Positions 1 through 8,877 are shown, numbered from the stretch's first letter. The stretch is DNA of 64,000 nt from CAZIRF01 sp964541755 (GCA_964541755.1 CAZIRF010000001.1:62001-126000), one strand, 5' to 3'. Made by a program: numbers and translations. Notes: generated by a model not told the origin, from the letters alone.

Positions 1-1011
1 ATCGATTACGTAGGTCGGGACCGCAAGCCCGGAAGTGTGCCCGATAAGGCTCTCGAGGATTTCTATCCCCTTGCCCACGGGGGTGCGGAAGTGGGTAAGC
101 CCCTCGGACAGGTCACACTGATAGAGGTAGTAGGGGCGCACGCGCGCCTGCAAGAGCTTGTGGTTCAGGTTTTTGATGATGCGCGGGCAGTCGTTGACCC
201 CCGCAAGGAGTACCGACTGGTTCCCCAAGACAACCCCGGCATCTGCCAGCTTGGCGAGCGCGGCCCGGGCAGAAGCCGTCATCTCCCGCGGGTGGTTGAA
301 ATGGGTGTTGAGGTAGAGGGGCCCATGCTTCTTGAGCACGGCAATGAGGCTGTCGGTAACACGGAAGGGCAAGACCACCGGCATGCGCGTCCCGATGCGT
401 ACGATCTCGACGTGCGGAATGGCCCGCACCGCCCCCAAGAGGCGGTCGAGCTGCTCATCCGAAAGCATGAAGGGGTCGCCGCCGGAAAGGAGGACATCGC
501 GCACCTCGCTATGCTCGCGGATGTAGTCGAGGGCCGGCTGGAGCTGTTCAAATGAGGGGATGGAATCGTGATCACCCACCTTGCGCTTGCGGGTACAGTG
601 GCGGCAGTACATCGAACAGAGGTTGCTCACGTGGAAGAGGACGCGGTCGGGATAGCGGTGGGTAAGGAAGGGCGCCGGCGAGTCCTTGTCCTCGGCCAGG
701 GGATCCTTCATGTCGTAACGGGCGGTGACCAGCTCATTCACCGAAGGTACCGCCTGCTGGTAGACCGGGTCGTACTCACGGTTTTCCATGTCGACGAGCG
801 AAAGATAGTAGGGAGTCACACTCATGGGGAAGGTATCCATCGTCTTTGCCAGCTTCGCTCGCTCTTCCTCGCCAAAACTGACACCGGTCACCGCCTCGAG
901 GTCATCGACACTGCGAATACTGTGCCGTACCTGCCACTTCCAATCGGTCCAGCGCGCCTTGGTGGCCTCCTTGTCGAGGCTGTTTGCTATGCTTTGTTCA
1001 TGTTCGGTCAT
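1..1011 (-). CDS. kamA: Lysine 2,3-aminomutase-like radical SAM enzyme (3' end outside window)
   Basis: The gene runs off the left edge, leaving 337 codons that start at ATG 1011 behind an AGGAG site. The translation carries the radical SAM cluster CSMYCRHC (Cys132, Cys136, Cys139) followed by TRKRK, then LLSGGDPFMLSD and TRMPVVLPFRVT, which are hallmarks of the KamA/EpmB family. KamA converts L-lysine to beta-lysine using SAM, a [4Fe-4S] cluster and PLP. The long N-terminal helical part (about 120 residues before the cluster) favours KamA or a related aminomutase over EpmB. The PLP-lysine region lies at or beyond the window edge, so integrity cannot be judged. The gene is divergent from nothing and has its own upstream region. 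Confidence 0.9.
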   Translation of the reverse strand, partial: MTEHEQSIANSLDKEATKARWTDWKWQVRHSIRSVDDLEAVTGVSFGEEERAKLAKTMDTFPMSVTPYYLSLVDMENREYDPVYQQAVPSVNELVTARYDMKDPLAEDKDSPAPFLTHRYPDRVLFHVSNLCSMYCRHCTRKRKVGDHDSIPSFEQLQPALDYIREHSEVRDVLLSGGDPFMLSDEQLDRLLGAVRAIPHVEIVRIGTRMPVVLPFRVTDSLIAVLKKHGPLYLNTHFNHPREMTASARAALAKLADAGVVLGNQSVLLAGVNDCPRIIKNLNHKLLQARVRPYYLYQCDLSEGLTHFRTPVGKGIEILESLIGHTSGLAVPTYVID

Positions 1012-1032
1012 GCTTTACTCCTGGGTAAATAC

Positions 1033-1061
1033 GTGATAGCCACCCCCGCACACGGGCACAA
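1033..1061 (-). promoter_or_regulatory. Possible promoter of kamA
   Basis: On the minus strand TTGTGC (1061-1056), 17 bases, then TATCAC (1038-1033), 20-odd bases before the kamA start and its AGGAG site. Both boxes match only in part. The rest of the 160-base gap up to position 1171 shows nothing else I recognise. Confidence 0.3.
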
Positions 1062-1171
1062 GAGGGCTCCGGAGACAGTTCTCCCGGCGCCGAAAACACG
1101 CACAAAAATGGTTGGATTTTGCTCAACGACGTGACAAAAAGAGGCAGGGAGAATTGCTATTCGTTATGGTA

Positions 1172-2539
1172 TCACAAGATATGATTTTTTACAAGACCCT
1201 TGCCGCCCAGTGCCGGAACCAGAGACAGCGAGGAGTACGAAAAGTCTTTACCCTCGCAGACGATAGCGCGCAGGAGGGCGGCCAGTTTTTCATTACCAAG
1301 AAGGTCTTCAAGGCTGATACCGGGCTGGATGGGCGGCCCCTCCAATTCGAAGAGGCAGGGCTCGAGCTCCCGGCGCGGCAGAGCCGCGCCGGGCACGGGA
1401 GACAGGACATCCACCGGGAGGCCCTGCGGCGAGCAGAGGGCTTTGAGGCGCTCTTCCAGGAGGCTGGTGCGCCAAAAGGGAGCCTGCCCGGACTGCCGCG
1501 CGTCGGCGCGCCGCCGCCGCAGGGCCTTGCGCTGGGTACGAAGCCAGTCGGCGTAGCGATCGGTGGCGGCCTTGAGGGGGCGGGTATCGACGCCGCGCAG
1601 GTTGTAGAGGCCCTGCATGTGGCAGAGGAGGACAAAGAGGGCGTCGGGCAGGGAGAGGAGGTCCCGGTACAGGGAAAGGGGCGGCATGGCGGGAATACTG
1701 CGTTCGCGAAGTGCAGTGTCGAGGCGCATAAGCAACGCGCGGGAGGCTGTAGCCAGGGGCATCCCCGAAGGGCGGTTTTCACCGTAGAGCAGATCGTAGT
1801 CCCCGCGCAGGGCCGGCCAGTGGGCATCGAGGAGGGTATGGAAGAGGTCCTTCTGGCGCCCCGGACGCAGGGTGAGACCGCCCGGCCAGACAAATTCTGC
1901 ACCGGCGTCGACCGCGACATCCAGAACAGCCCCAAAGGAGGCGGCCGTATCGCTTATACCCGGGCAGAGCGGCATGGCCATAATACCGGTGTGGAAGCCC
2001 CTGGTACGCGCCTCCTTGAGGAAAGCGAGGCGGGCCGCGGGCGGGGAGGCCCCCGGTTCCAGGCGGGCGGCCACGGCTTCATCGGTCGTCGTAATAGTCG
2101 TCATGACAAGGGCCGCCGGGAAGCGCTCGAGGAGGTCAAAGTCCCGGGCGACAAGATCATTTTTGGTAAGGATTGCAATCGGGAGGCCTGCAGGAACAAG
2201 GGCTTCAAGGACGCCACGGGTAAGGCGCTCTTCGCGTTCAAGGGGCTGGTAGACATCCGTCACCCCGGAGCCCAGAGCCACGGCGCCGAACTCGGTTGCT
2301 GCGATGCCGCTTGAGACATCGGCCTGTATCCGCTCGACGATGTTGTGCCGCACTGCAATATCTCGTGCAAAATCACCCTCGACAAAGTATTTCTCTGCAC
2401 GGCCGTCGCAGTAAGCACAGCCATGTGCACAGCCGCGGTAGGGGGCGAGGGCCCGGTAGAGCGAGACCATGAAGGATTCGGGGAGAACGGCCTTCGAGAG
2501 ACCACTCTTTGCATCGATGGACCTGCTTGCAAGCGGCAT
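1172..2539 (-). CDS. Radical SAM protein of the SPL/Rv2578c-like family (COG1533 type)
   Basis: About 455 residues. Near the N-terminus LAPYRGCAHGCAYCDGR gives the CX3CX2C iron-sulfur motif in the setting typical of SplB-related radical SAM proteins, and AILTKNDLVARDFDLL and MTTITTTDEAVAARLEPGA are the family's later conserved blocks. Spore photoproduct lyase repairs DNA thymine lesions, but this broader family is mostly uncharacterised and no repair role is shown here. An earlier TTG at 2575 is possible. I chose ATG 2539 because it begins just before the conserved region, although neither has a clear ribosome site. The gene is divergent from the PadR gene and shares a 120-base intergenic region with it. 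It sits next to another radical SAM gene (kamA) on the same strand. Confidence 0.75.
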   Translation of the reverse strand: MPLASRSIDAKSGLSKAVLPESFMVSLYRALAPYRGCAHGCAYCDGRAEKYFVEGDFARDIAVRHNIVERIQADVSSGIAATEFGAVALGSGVTDVYQPLEREERLTRGVLEALVPAGLPIAILTKNDLVARDFDLLERFPAALVMTTITTTDEAVAARLEPGASPPAARLAFLKEARTRGFHTGIMAMPLCPGISDTAASFGAVLDVAVDAGAEFVWPGGLTLRPGRQKDLFHTLLDAHWPALRGDYDLLYGENRPSGMPLATASRALLMRLDTALRERSIPAMPPLSLYRDLLSLPDALFVLLCHMQGLYNLRGVDTRPLKAATDRYADWLRTQRKALRRRRADARQSGQAPFWRTSLLEERLKALCSPQGLPVDVLSPVPGAALPRRELEPCLFELEGPPIQPGISLEDLLGNEKLAALLRAIVCEGKDFSYSSLSLVPALGGKGLVKNHIL

Positions 2540-2599
2540 GGCGATGAAGATACCCGGTCGGGCCAGAGCGCGCAAGCAGAAAAGCCTGCTCGCAGAAGA

Positions 2600-2608
2600 C
2601 TATCAGCC
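2600..2608 (-). repeat. GGCTGATAG motif (9-base core copy)
   Basis: Core copy in the PadR/radical-SAM intergenic region. It lacks the leading AA of the full motif and is followed by T as in other copies. Confidence 0.4.
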
Positions 2609-2615
2609 GTAATCC

Positions 2616-2644
2616 TTGACCTCTTGATATTCCACATATAGAAT
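2616..2644 (+). promoter_or_regulatory. Promoter of the padR operon with inverted repeat
   Basis: TTGACC (2616-2621), a 17-base spacer and TAGAAT (2639-2644) lie 18 bases before the padR start, whose ribosome site AAGGAG follows. An inverted repeat ATATTC-N8-GAATAT overlaps the -10 box. This is where a PadR protein would be expected to repress its own promoter, but that autoregulation is inference. Confidence 0.65.
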
Positions 2645-2662
2645 ATACCACAAGGAGAATAT

Positions 2663-3211
2663 ATGTCGCTCAAACACGGTCTATTGGGGCTCCTGGATTA
2701 CGGGGCCATGACGGGTTACGAGCTCTGCAAGACCTTCGACGATTCACTCGCCTTTTTTTGGCAGGCCACGACGAGCCAGGTCTACCGGGAGCTCGCCGCC
2801 ATGGAGGAAAAAGGCTGGTTGTCTTCGCAAGAGGTCATCCAACAGGGCAAGCCAAACAAGAAGCTCTACCGCATTACCGATGCGGGCCGCAGCGCCCTCG
2901 ACGAATGGCTACTCGAACCCGGCGGGCCACGCGACATGGAAACACGGAGCAGTTTCCTTATGCGCATGTTTTTTTCCCACCGGGCAGGGACTGCCGAGAG
3001 CATTTCCCGCTTGAGCCGTTTCCGCGAGGCTGCGCTTGCTGCCTTGGCGTCGTTGGAAGAGAGTGATGCCATCGACCAGTATCGCGAACAGGTCATCGAA
3101 GGGCCTTCCCTGTATTGGTCGCTTACCGCAGACTTTGGCAAGGCCTACTACCGCATGTGCGCATACTGGGCGGAATCGTCGATAGCAAAGATCATGGAGG
3201 CCGCGAAATGA
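2663..3211 (+). CDS. PadR-family transcriptional regulator
   Basis: 182 residues starting MSLKHGLLGLLDYGAMTGYE, the standard opening of a PadR winged helix, followed by VYRELAAMEEKGWL and the wing NKKLYRITDAGRSALDEWL. The C-terminal half is the helical Vir_act_alpha_C-type dimerisation domain. PadR proteins are usually repressors that respond to small aromatic or drug-like ligands. ATG 2663 is preceded by CAAGGAG. The stop overlaps the start of the next gene by ATGA, so regulator and flavoprotein are translationally coupled, and the flavoprotein gene is the probable target along with padR itself. Confidence 0.88.
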   Translation: MSLKHGLLGLLDYGAMTGYELCKTFDDSLAFFWQATTSQVYRELAAMEEKGWLSSQEVIQQGKPNKKLYRITDAGRSALDEWLLEPGGPRDMETRSSFLMRMFFSHRAGTAESISRLSRFREAALAALASLEESDAIDQYREQVIEGPSLYWSLTADFGKAYYRMCAYWAESSIAKIMEAAK

Positions 3212-4953
3212 AGGTACTGTTGATTAACGGGAGCCCCCGCCGGGGGCGCAGCAATACCCTTCGCATTGCAGAGGCCTTTGTCGAGGGTCTTTCCGGTGTG
3301 TCCGCTGTAGAGCTTACCCGCGTTGAGGTGGCCAGTCGCGATATCAAGCCCTGTCTGGGCTGCTTTGCCTGCTGGAAGGAGACCCCGGGGCGCTGCGTCA
3401 TCAAGGACGACATGGGGGCAATCATCCAGGCCCTTCTCGAAGCCGAAGTTGTAATCTGGAGCTTTCCCCTCTATTACTACGGGCTCCCTTCCGGCATCAA
3501 GGCCCTTGTCGACCGCATGTTACCCATGAACCTTCCGTTCATGGAGGAAACTGTGGATGGAAGCGCAACACACCCCGCGCGTCACGACCTCACGGCTCAA
3601 AAACATGTCCTCGTCTCCAGCTGCGGGTTCTGGTCGCGCAACAACAACTACGAGGCGGTCCTTGCACAGTTCGACATCATGTTCGGGACAGGAAAGTACG
3701 AGCGCATCACCTGCCCGGAGGGGGAGCTCCTGTCGCAAGCGGCGCTTTCGAAGTTCACCAGGCCTTGGCTGGATATGGTGCGAAAAGCGGGGGGCGAATT
3801 CGGCTCGCACGGCAGCAGCACGCCCGCTACCCGCACCGCCCTCGAGGCACTCATTCTCCCGCCCAAGACGTATCAGGCCCTCGCTAACGCAAGTTGGGGC
3901 CTAGATGTGCCGGCGGGGCTGGAAGAGTGCGCACCGGCGGCAAGCGGGAATGCCGGCCCGGCCCCAAACCCAAGCCCCGGCAGCACCCGCTCCTTCATTG
4001 CACAGATGGCGGCCCTCTACAACCCGGCAGCCCTCGAGGGCAAGGAGGCCCTTCTCGAGATGGCCTTTTCCGATACCGGCGAAGTCCACCGCATCCACCT
4101 TGGCTGCGAAGAGGCCCGCCTCCTCGCCCCGGACGAGAGCACAGCGGTAAAGCTCCCCCTTACCCGCATCGAGACAAGCTTTGCAACCTAGAGCGCCATT
4201 TCCAACGGGGAGCTCGACGGGGCAGGGGCCCTTATGGAGGGCAGGTACCGGGTGCTGGGCAACTTCGACCTCATGCTCAAGATGGACAGCCTCTTTGCCG
4301 GGCCCGAGCCGTTGGATACAGGAGCAAGAAACGGGACCCCAACCAGCCCGGCCGGGCAGGCGTACGATCTTGCCGCACGAACAGGGACACCGGCCCCAAA
4401 ACAAAAAAAAGCCGATCTCTTCCTCGTCATACTCCCCTGGCTCGCCCTGTGGTTCGGCCTCCCCATTTCGCCCCTAATCGGGACCCTTGCCAGCCTTGGG
4501 GCCCTCGCATTCCTCCTCTTCGCGGGTTTTGTCCGCAGGCTGTCCACCCACGAACAGATAGCCGGCGCCCTCGTCGCTCTTATTGCCCTGGGCAATGCGG
4601 CCGGGATCCCGGCCACCCTGCTCACACCCCTCTCCTACCTGGCTTTCGGGGCGCACTGGCTCCTCTCCTGTCTGGCCACCCCGCTCACCGCCGCGTACTC
4701 GAAAGAGGGCTACGGCGGCGACGACGCCCTCAAGAACCCCCTGTTTGTACGCACAAACCTCATCATCACCCTTGTGTGGGGGGCTCTCTATACAGCAACC
4801 GCCCTGTGGACCTGGTCCCTCATTCGCTCCCCGCTGGCAGGGTGGTCCGGTTTGATCAACAGCCTGCCCCCCGCCCTCTGCGGCCTCTGGACGGCCTGGT
4901 TCCAGCATTGGTACCCGGCAATGGTAGCCCGGGGCGGGAGAAAGACTGCATGA
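3208..4953 (+). pseudogene. Flavodoxin-fold oxidoreductase with SCP2-like domain and membrane tail, interrupted by in-frame TAG
   Basis: Codon 1 (MKVLLINGSPRRGRSNT) begins an NADPH-dependent FMN reductase/flavodoxin-type domain of about 200 residues, with CLGCFACWKETPGRC and FPLYYYGLPSGIK typical of iron-sulfur flavoprotein-like reductases. After a linker, residues 275-370 look like an SCP2-type fold that ends GALMEGRYRVLGNFDLMLKMD. This domain is cut by TAG at 4189-4191 (codon 328), yet the reading frame continues without shift for 254 codons through that domain and about five hydrophobic segments to TGA 4951-4953. The downstream part alone could start at ATG 4234, but it would begin inside the fold. 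One base change or readthrough would restore the protein. The stop overlaps the WYL gene by ATGA, which supports a once intact operon. Confidence 0.75.
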
Positions 4954-5897
4954 AAGCCGAACGACTCCTCGCCCTCCTTACCCGCCTGCTCTCGGGCAAA
5001 CAGCTATCGGCCTCGACCCTCGCTGCAGAGCTCGAGGTCTCCATACGCACCATCTACCGCGACGTCGAGGCCCTCTGCGCCGCAGGCTTCCCGGTCTACG
5101 CCACCACGGGCCGGGACGGGGGCTTCAAACTGATAGACGGCTTTCGCATCACGGGACAGACCTTCTCCACCGGCGAAGTCCAACGCATACTCTCTGCCCT
5201 GGACGGGCTCCACGGGGTCTGTCCCAAGCCGGAGATCGAGGCCCTCAAGGGGAAATTCAGCCTCCTCCTCGACGAGTCCACGCGCCGCCGCGTCCACTGC
5301 CCACCCAAGCGAGTGTTCATCGAACTTACCCCCTCGCCGCGTGAAAAGGAGATCACCGACCGCCTCGATGCGGCCATCGCGTCTGCCCGGGTTATACGTA
5401 TACGCTACATCGACGTAAAAGGGAGCGCGAGCGAACGGGAGATAGAGCCCGCCGCCCTCGTCTTCTACTGGCAATCCTGGTTCGTCTATGCATGGTGCCG
5501 CCTGCGAAAGGGCTTCCGCCTCTTCCGGGTGGCCCGCGTCCTCGACATCGAAGAATGCAGCTGCCTGCCCGAAGGCCCCGCCCCGGACCTCGCTACCCGC
5601 CCCTGGGCCAGCGACTGGGATCGCGAGCCCATCGAAGACATCGCCTTTACCGCGGAAACTGCCGCCCGTGGCCGCCTCGCCGACTACTTCCCGCCAGAGG
5701 CCATCAGTGAAACTCGCGACGGCAAGCTCCTCGTGCGCACCCGCTTCCCCACCGGCGATTGGGTCCTCTCCTGGCTCATGGGCCTTCCGGGCACGATCAG
5801 TATCGAGTCCCCCGCCTCCTTGCGCGAGCGTATGGCAGACCGTGCGCGGGAACTCCTCGAGGCGAATGAAAAAACTTTGAAAATCGGTAAATACTGA
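4950..5897 (+). CDS. HTH/WYL-domain transcriptional regulator (YafY/DeoR-like)
   Basis: 315 residues. The N-terminus MKAERLLALLTRLLSGKQLS with SIRTIYRDVEALCAAGFPVY is an HTH_11 winged helix. A WYL-type domain follows (ALVFYWQSWFVYAWCRLRKG, then FRLFRVARV), with a WCX-like C-terminus. WYL proteins sense ligands, sometimes nucleic acid, and regulate nearby or stress genes. ATG 4950 overlaps the stop of the broken flavoprotein gene, so the gene is the third member of the PadR-led operon. Two different regulators in one operon around a flavoprotein suggest control of a detoxification or redox response, which is inference. Confidence 0.85.
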   Translation: MKAERLLALLTRLLSGKQLSASTLAAELEVSIRTIYRDVEALCAAGFPVYATTGRDGGFKLIDGFRITGQTFSTGEVQRILSALDGLHGVCPKPEIEALKGKFSLLLDESTRRRVHCPPKRVFIELTPSPREKEITDRLDAAIASARVIRIRYIDVKGSASEREIEPAALVFYWQSWFVYAWCRLRKGFRLFRVARVLDIEECSCLPEGPAPDLATRPWASDWDREPIEDIAFTAETAARGRLADYFPPEAISETRDGKLLVRTRFPTGDWVLSWLMGLPGTISIESPASLRERMADRARELLEANEKTLKIGKY

Positions 5898-5957
5898 CAC
5901 AGGGTGTCACGTTTGCCGTGCGAGACTGGGGCCAAGAATTACTTTTGGAGGATAGCC

Positions 5958-6296
5958 ATGAACAAGATGATCGCCGCCTGCGGAATAGACTGCGCCCAGT
6001 GCACCGCCTACATCGCCACCATCAACAACGACAACGAGCTGCGCGCCAAGACGGCCGCCGAATGGAAGGTTACCCACAACTTCGACTTTACCCCCGAGAT
6101 GATCAACTGCCACGGCTGCATGGCCACCGACGGGGTCCAAATAGGACACTGCTCGATGTGCGAGCTTCGCAAGTGCGCGAGCGAGAAGAAGGCCAGCACC
6201 TGTGCTGTCTGCGCCCAATACCCCTGCAAGGCAATCGACGACTTCTTCGCCATGGTCCCCGCCGCAAAGGCCAACCTCGAGGCCCTGCGCACATAA
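5958..6296 (+). CDS. Cysteine-rich DUF3795-type protein
   Basis: 112 residues that open MNKMIAACGIDCAQCTAYIA, the usual beginning of DUF3795 proteins. Eleven cysteines occur, many in CxxC or CxxxC spacing (CGIDCAQC, CHGC, CSMCELRKC, CAVCAQYPC), so a metal or iron-sulfur site is likely. GGAG stands 8 bases before ATG 5958. The function of the family is unknown. The gene stands alone, with 60 bases to the WYL gene upstream and the three-hairpin element downstream. Confidence 0.75.
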   Translation: MNKMIAACGIDCAQCTAYIATINNDNELRAKTAAEWKVTHNFDFTPEMINCHGCMATDGVQIGHCSMCELRKCASEKKASTCAVCAQYPCKAIDDFFAMVPAAKANLEALRT

Positions 6297-6354
6297 GACC
6301 CGCGGCGCTCGGGCTCTCCTTGCAACTCGCCACGAAATCCATCAGCATGGGAAT

Positions 6355-6500
6355 ATGTGAGGCTCTATCAAAACTCAGTGAGTTTTGATAGAGCAACCAT
6401 GAATGTACCTCGGCGAAAAAAAGCACATATCATTATTTTATATGTGTTTTTTCGCCCAAGAGGCAATTTGAAAATAACCGATTTTCAAATTGCCTCATGA
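6355..6500 (+). repeat. Three-hairpin intergenic element, copy A
   Basis: Three consecutive hairpins fill the gap between the DUF3795 and PNPOx-like genes. Hairpin 1 is a near-perfect palindrome (arms 6362-6377 and 6379-6394). Hairpin 2 pairs CACATAT (6424-6430) with ATATGTG (6440-6446), extended by A-run and T-run. Hairpin 3 has 16-base perfect arms (6460-6475 and 6481-6496). The AT-rich composition differs sharply from the genes around it. A second copy with the same order and partly matching sequence lies at 31446-31597. It ends about 40 bases before the ATG of the next gene, so a mobile (MITE-like) or a cis-regulatory RNA reading are both open. Confidence 0.8.
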
Positions 6501-6541
6501 GTCATGCTGATAGTTCCACCCGAGCCCACAAGGAGGGCGCC

Positions 6542-7045
6542 ATGCGCCGAAAAGACCGCGAGAAAAACGACCCCGTCTGGCTGGCAGAAACCCTCACGCG
6601 TGCAGACGCCTGCCACCTCGCCCTTTTCGATGGCGCATGGCCCTACGTCATTTCGCTCAACTACGGCTTCGAGCTGGCAGAAAACGGCAGGCTCGGGCTC
6701 TGGTTCCACTGCGCGCGGGAAGGCAAGAAGCTCGAGCTCCTCGCTACCAACCCGCACGCGGCCTTTATTATCGATACCGGCCACGAACTCGTCTCGGGGC
6801 CCAAGGGCTGCGACTGGGGCATGAAGTACCGCAGCATCGCGGGCCGCGGCATCCTATCCACCATTACCGATCCGGCTTTGAAGAAAAAGGGACTGGACCT
6901 CATCATGGCGCACCACGCTGGCGAGGGCCCCTTAAAAGAGGGCCTCTTTACAGAGGGCCCCTTCACCTACGATGAAAGAGTTTTCGACTTTACCACGGTC
7001 CTCTGCCTCGAGGTCGAATCCTTTACCGGCAAAGAAAAGGCGTAG
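6542..7045 (+). CDS. Pyridoxamine 5'-phosphate oxidase-like FMN-binding protein (NimA-type)
   Basis: 167 residues. ATG 6542 follows a strong AAGGAGGG site. An in-frame ATG at 6497 would extend into the hairpin element and is not favoured. The split-barrel fold is suggested by LALFDGAWPYVISLNYGFEL, LWFHCAREGKKLELL and a late TVLCLEVESFTGKEKA, the pattern of PNPOx-like/NimA proteins. Members bind FMN or heme, and some reduce nitroimidazoles. A His or other axial residue could not be assigned with confidence. It is a single gene, convergent with the GH18 gene. Confidence 0.8.
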   Translation: MRRKDREKNDPVWLAETLTRADACHLALFDGAWPYVISLNYGFELAENGRLGLWFHCAREGKKLELLATNPHAAFIIDTGHELVSGPKGCDWGMKYRSIAGRGILSTITDPALKKKGLDLIMAHHAGEGPLKEGLFTEGPFTYDERVFDFTTVLCLEVESFTGKEKA

Positions 7046-7091
7046 GGCGCGCCCCTGCCAGAGTCAATCCCGCATCTCCACTGCATCAGTT

Positions 7092-7137
7092 CCCGGCGCC
7101 GCGCGCCTTGGCGCCACTGGGCCCGGCGCCGCGCGCC
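7092..7137. repeat. Two direct copies of a 16-base GC palindrome-rich unit
   Basis: CCCGGCGCCGCGCGCC occurs at 7092-7107 and again at 7122-7137, separated by 14 bases that contain another GGCGCC. Each copy can fold (GGCGC/GCGCC). It lies in the 93-base gap between convergent genes and may act as a two-way terminator, but there is no T run. Confidence 0.5.
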
Positions 7138-7138
7138 C

Positions 7139-8218
7139 CTACAGGCCTTCCCCCGCGACGCTCGCCGCAAAGCGCACGAGGGACTCCTCCCCCGCCGCGT
7201 CATCGCCGATTTGCCAGAACATGACACCGGATGCCGCTCCCTGCGCCAGAAGAACATTGTCCCGTATGGTCGCGCGCCCGTTGTACCAGACACGGCGGCC
7301 GCGCCGGCCGTAGGGGATATCGTCGCGGTCTTTTGCCCAAGGGGAAGCGGCCGCTATCGTCTTGTACGCGAGGTAGCCGGGTGCGCCGCCGCCAAAGGCA
7401 TACCCGTAGAGGGGTAGCCCCAACACGAGGCGATCGGCGGGGACACCGGCATCACGGTAGAGCTCGAGACCCTTAAGCGCGTACTCGTACGGGGCATGTT
7501 GACCCGGGTTCGATGCGTCCCAGGGGCCGCGAAAGTCATAGGCCATCACATTGATCCAGTCGAAGGCCGCCAGGGTTTGTGTATCAAGGTATTCTGCCAG
7601 CTCCCAGGCCCCCAGGGCTGCCGTAAGGAGGGGGACCTCCCCTGCACAGGTACGCACGAGAGACAGGCGTTCCAGCAAGAGGGCAATAAAAGCGGGATAA
7701 TCCGGGCCGATGGCCGGCCCCTCGAGGTCGACATCCACGCCGTCGTAGCCGCTTTCGACCGCATACGCCACCAAACGCTCCACGAAAGCGGCCCGTCGTT
7801 CCACGGCCATCTCCCGGAACCAGAGGGCCCGGAGTGAACTATCAGTATAGGTCGATCCCCCGCCCAAAGAGACGAGCACCTTTACCCCCGCTTCATGGGC
7901 AGCGGCAATAAGGGCGGCCTCACCGGCAATCCCCGGGAAGCCGCCGGAGGCGTCGGGGTTTGCGAAGGCCACATTGATATGGGTGTAGAGCTCCCAGTCG
8001 ATCGTGCCGGAAAGACGCTCAAGGCCCGTCCAGTCGGGGGCATAGCCCACTATGCGAAAGCCCGCGGGAATGCCGGTAAAGGGCGGAACCGCGACTACTT
8101 CGACAGAAAAATCTTCTTCGACGGTGGCGCAGGTGGCAAGGTTTGTCATCGTATAAAATCCCACAACAAGAGCAGCGAAGGAACGCAAAAAAGAGTGTCC
8201 ATGCAAAGAACCTTTCAT
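7139..8218 (-). CDS. Glycoside hydrolase family 18 (chitinase-like) lipoprotein
   Basis: 359 residues. ATG 8218 is preceded by GGTGGAGG. A signal peptide ends in the possible lipobox LATC (Cys30), so the protein may be anchored in a membrane facing outward. The catalytic DxxDxDxE motif appears as YDGVDVDLE with the acid Glu166. Upstream SLGGG (119-122) and downstream INVMAYDF and the C-terminal GVMFWQIGDD are the other GH18 landmarks. The family hydrolyses beta-1,4-GlcNAc polymers, including chitin and peptidoglycan-type glycans. No carbohydrate-binding module is visible. Single gene, divergent from the flavoprotein gene at 8308. Confidence 0.9.
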   Translation of the reverse strand: MKGSLHGHSFLRSFAALVVGFYTMTNLATCATVEEDFSVEVVAVPPFTGIPAGFRIVGYAPDWTGLERLSGTIDWELYTHINVAFANPDASGGFPGIAGEAALIAAAHEAGVKVLVSLGGGSTYTDSSLRALWFREMAVERRAAFVERLVAYAVESGYDGVDVDLEGPAIGPDYPAFIALLLERLSLVRTCAGEVPLLTAALGAWELAEYLDTQTLAAFDWINVMAYDFRGPWDASNPGQHAPYEYALKGLELYRDAGVPADRLVLGLPLYGYAFGGGAPGYLAYKTIAAASPWAKDRDDIPYGRRGRRVWYNGRATIRDNVLLAQGAASGVMFWQIGDDAAGEESLVRFAASVAGEGL

Positions 8219-8307
8219 GGGGGCCTCCACCAGAAGTGTATCACGGGACAGGCGGGAAGCTTGACGGGCCCTTCATGCTGTGCGAGGGTCATCTTCAAGG
8301 AGAAAAC

Positions 8308-8877
8308 ATGCACACACTCGTCATCTTTACGCACCCCCGCCCCACGAGTCTCAATGCCTCCATTCGCAGCGTCGTCCTCAAGGAGTTGGCCGCACAGGGC
8401 GAGACGGTCTCTGCAATAGATCTATATGCTGATAGCTTCGACCCGCCGCTACGACCACAGGGGGATGCCAGTCTCTCGCGGACGCCGCCATCCGCCCTGG
8501 TTAGCGGGTATCGCGCCCTCATCGAAAAAGCGGACCGGCTCGTGTTCATCCACCCCACCTGGTGGGGCCGCCCGCCCGCCATGCTCCAGGGCTTTGCCGA
8601 ACAGGTCTTCGGGGCGGGTTGGGCGTACTCCTACAAGAAGGGGCGGGCTGTACCGGCACTCAAGGGCAAGCGAGCCCTCGTCATCACCACACTGGGAAGC
8701 CCATCGGCCCTGGTACGGCTCTACACAGGCGATGTTCACCGCATCATGCTGCGCCGCCTGCTTTTCGCCTTCTGCGGGATACGCCCCACCCGTTTTCTGG
8801 AAATTTACAATGCACACGGCATGACGGCGGAACGATTCGCGAAGACAAAAGCAAAAATCGGGAAGCTTTTACGATAA
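8308..8877 (+). CDS. NAD(P)H:quinone oxidoreductase-like flavodoxin_2 protein
   Basis: 189 residues. ATG 8308 follows AAGGAG. MHTLVIFTHPRPTSLNASI is the FMN phosphate-binding opening and FIHPTWWGRPPAMLQGFAEQVF is the characteristic middle block of the MdaB/KefF/NQO family. LVITTLGSPSALVRLY follows. These enzymes perform two-electron reduction of quinones or regulate K+ efflux. No KefB/C partner is nearby, so a general quinone reductase role is more likely (inference). It ends 50 bases before the convergent ferritin gene with a shared hairpin between. Confidence 0.85.
   Translation: MHTLVIFTHPRPTSLNASIRSVVLKELAAQGETVSAIDLYADSFDPPLRPQGDASLSRTPPSALVSGYRALIEKADRLVFIHPTWWGRPPAMLQGFAEQVFGAGWAYSYKKGRAVPALKGKRALVITTLGSPSALVRLYTGDVHRIMLRRLLFAFCGIRPTRFLEIYNAHGMTAERFAKTKAKIGKLLR

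Noticed and set aside
1112..2314. 400-codon plus-strand frame
   Set aside because: Antisense to the radical SAM SPL-like gene. Its translation has no recognisable motif.
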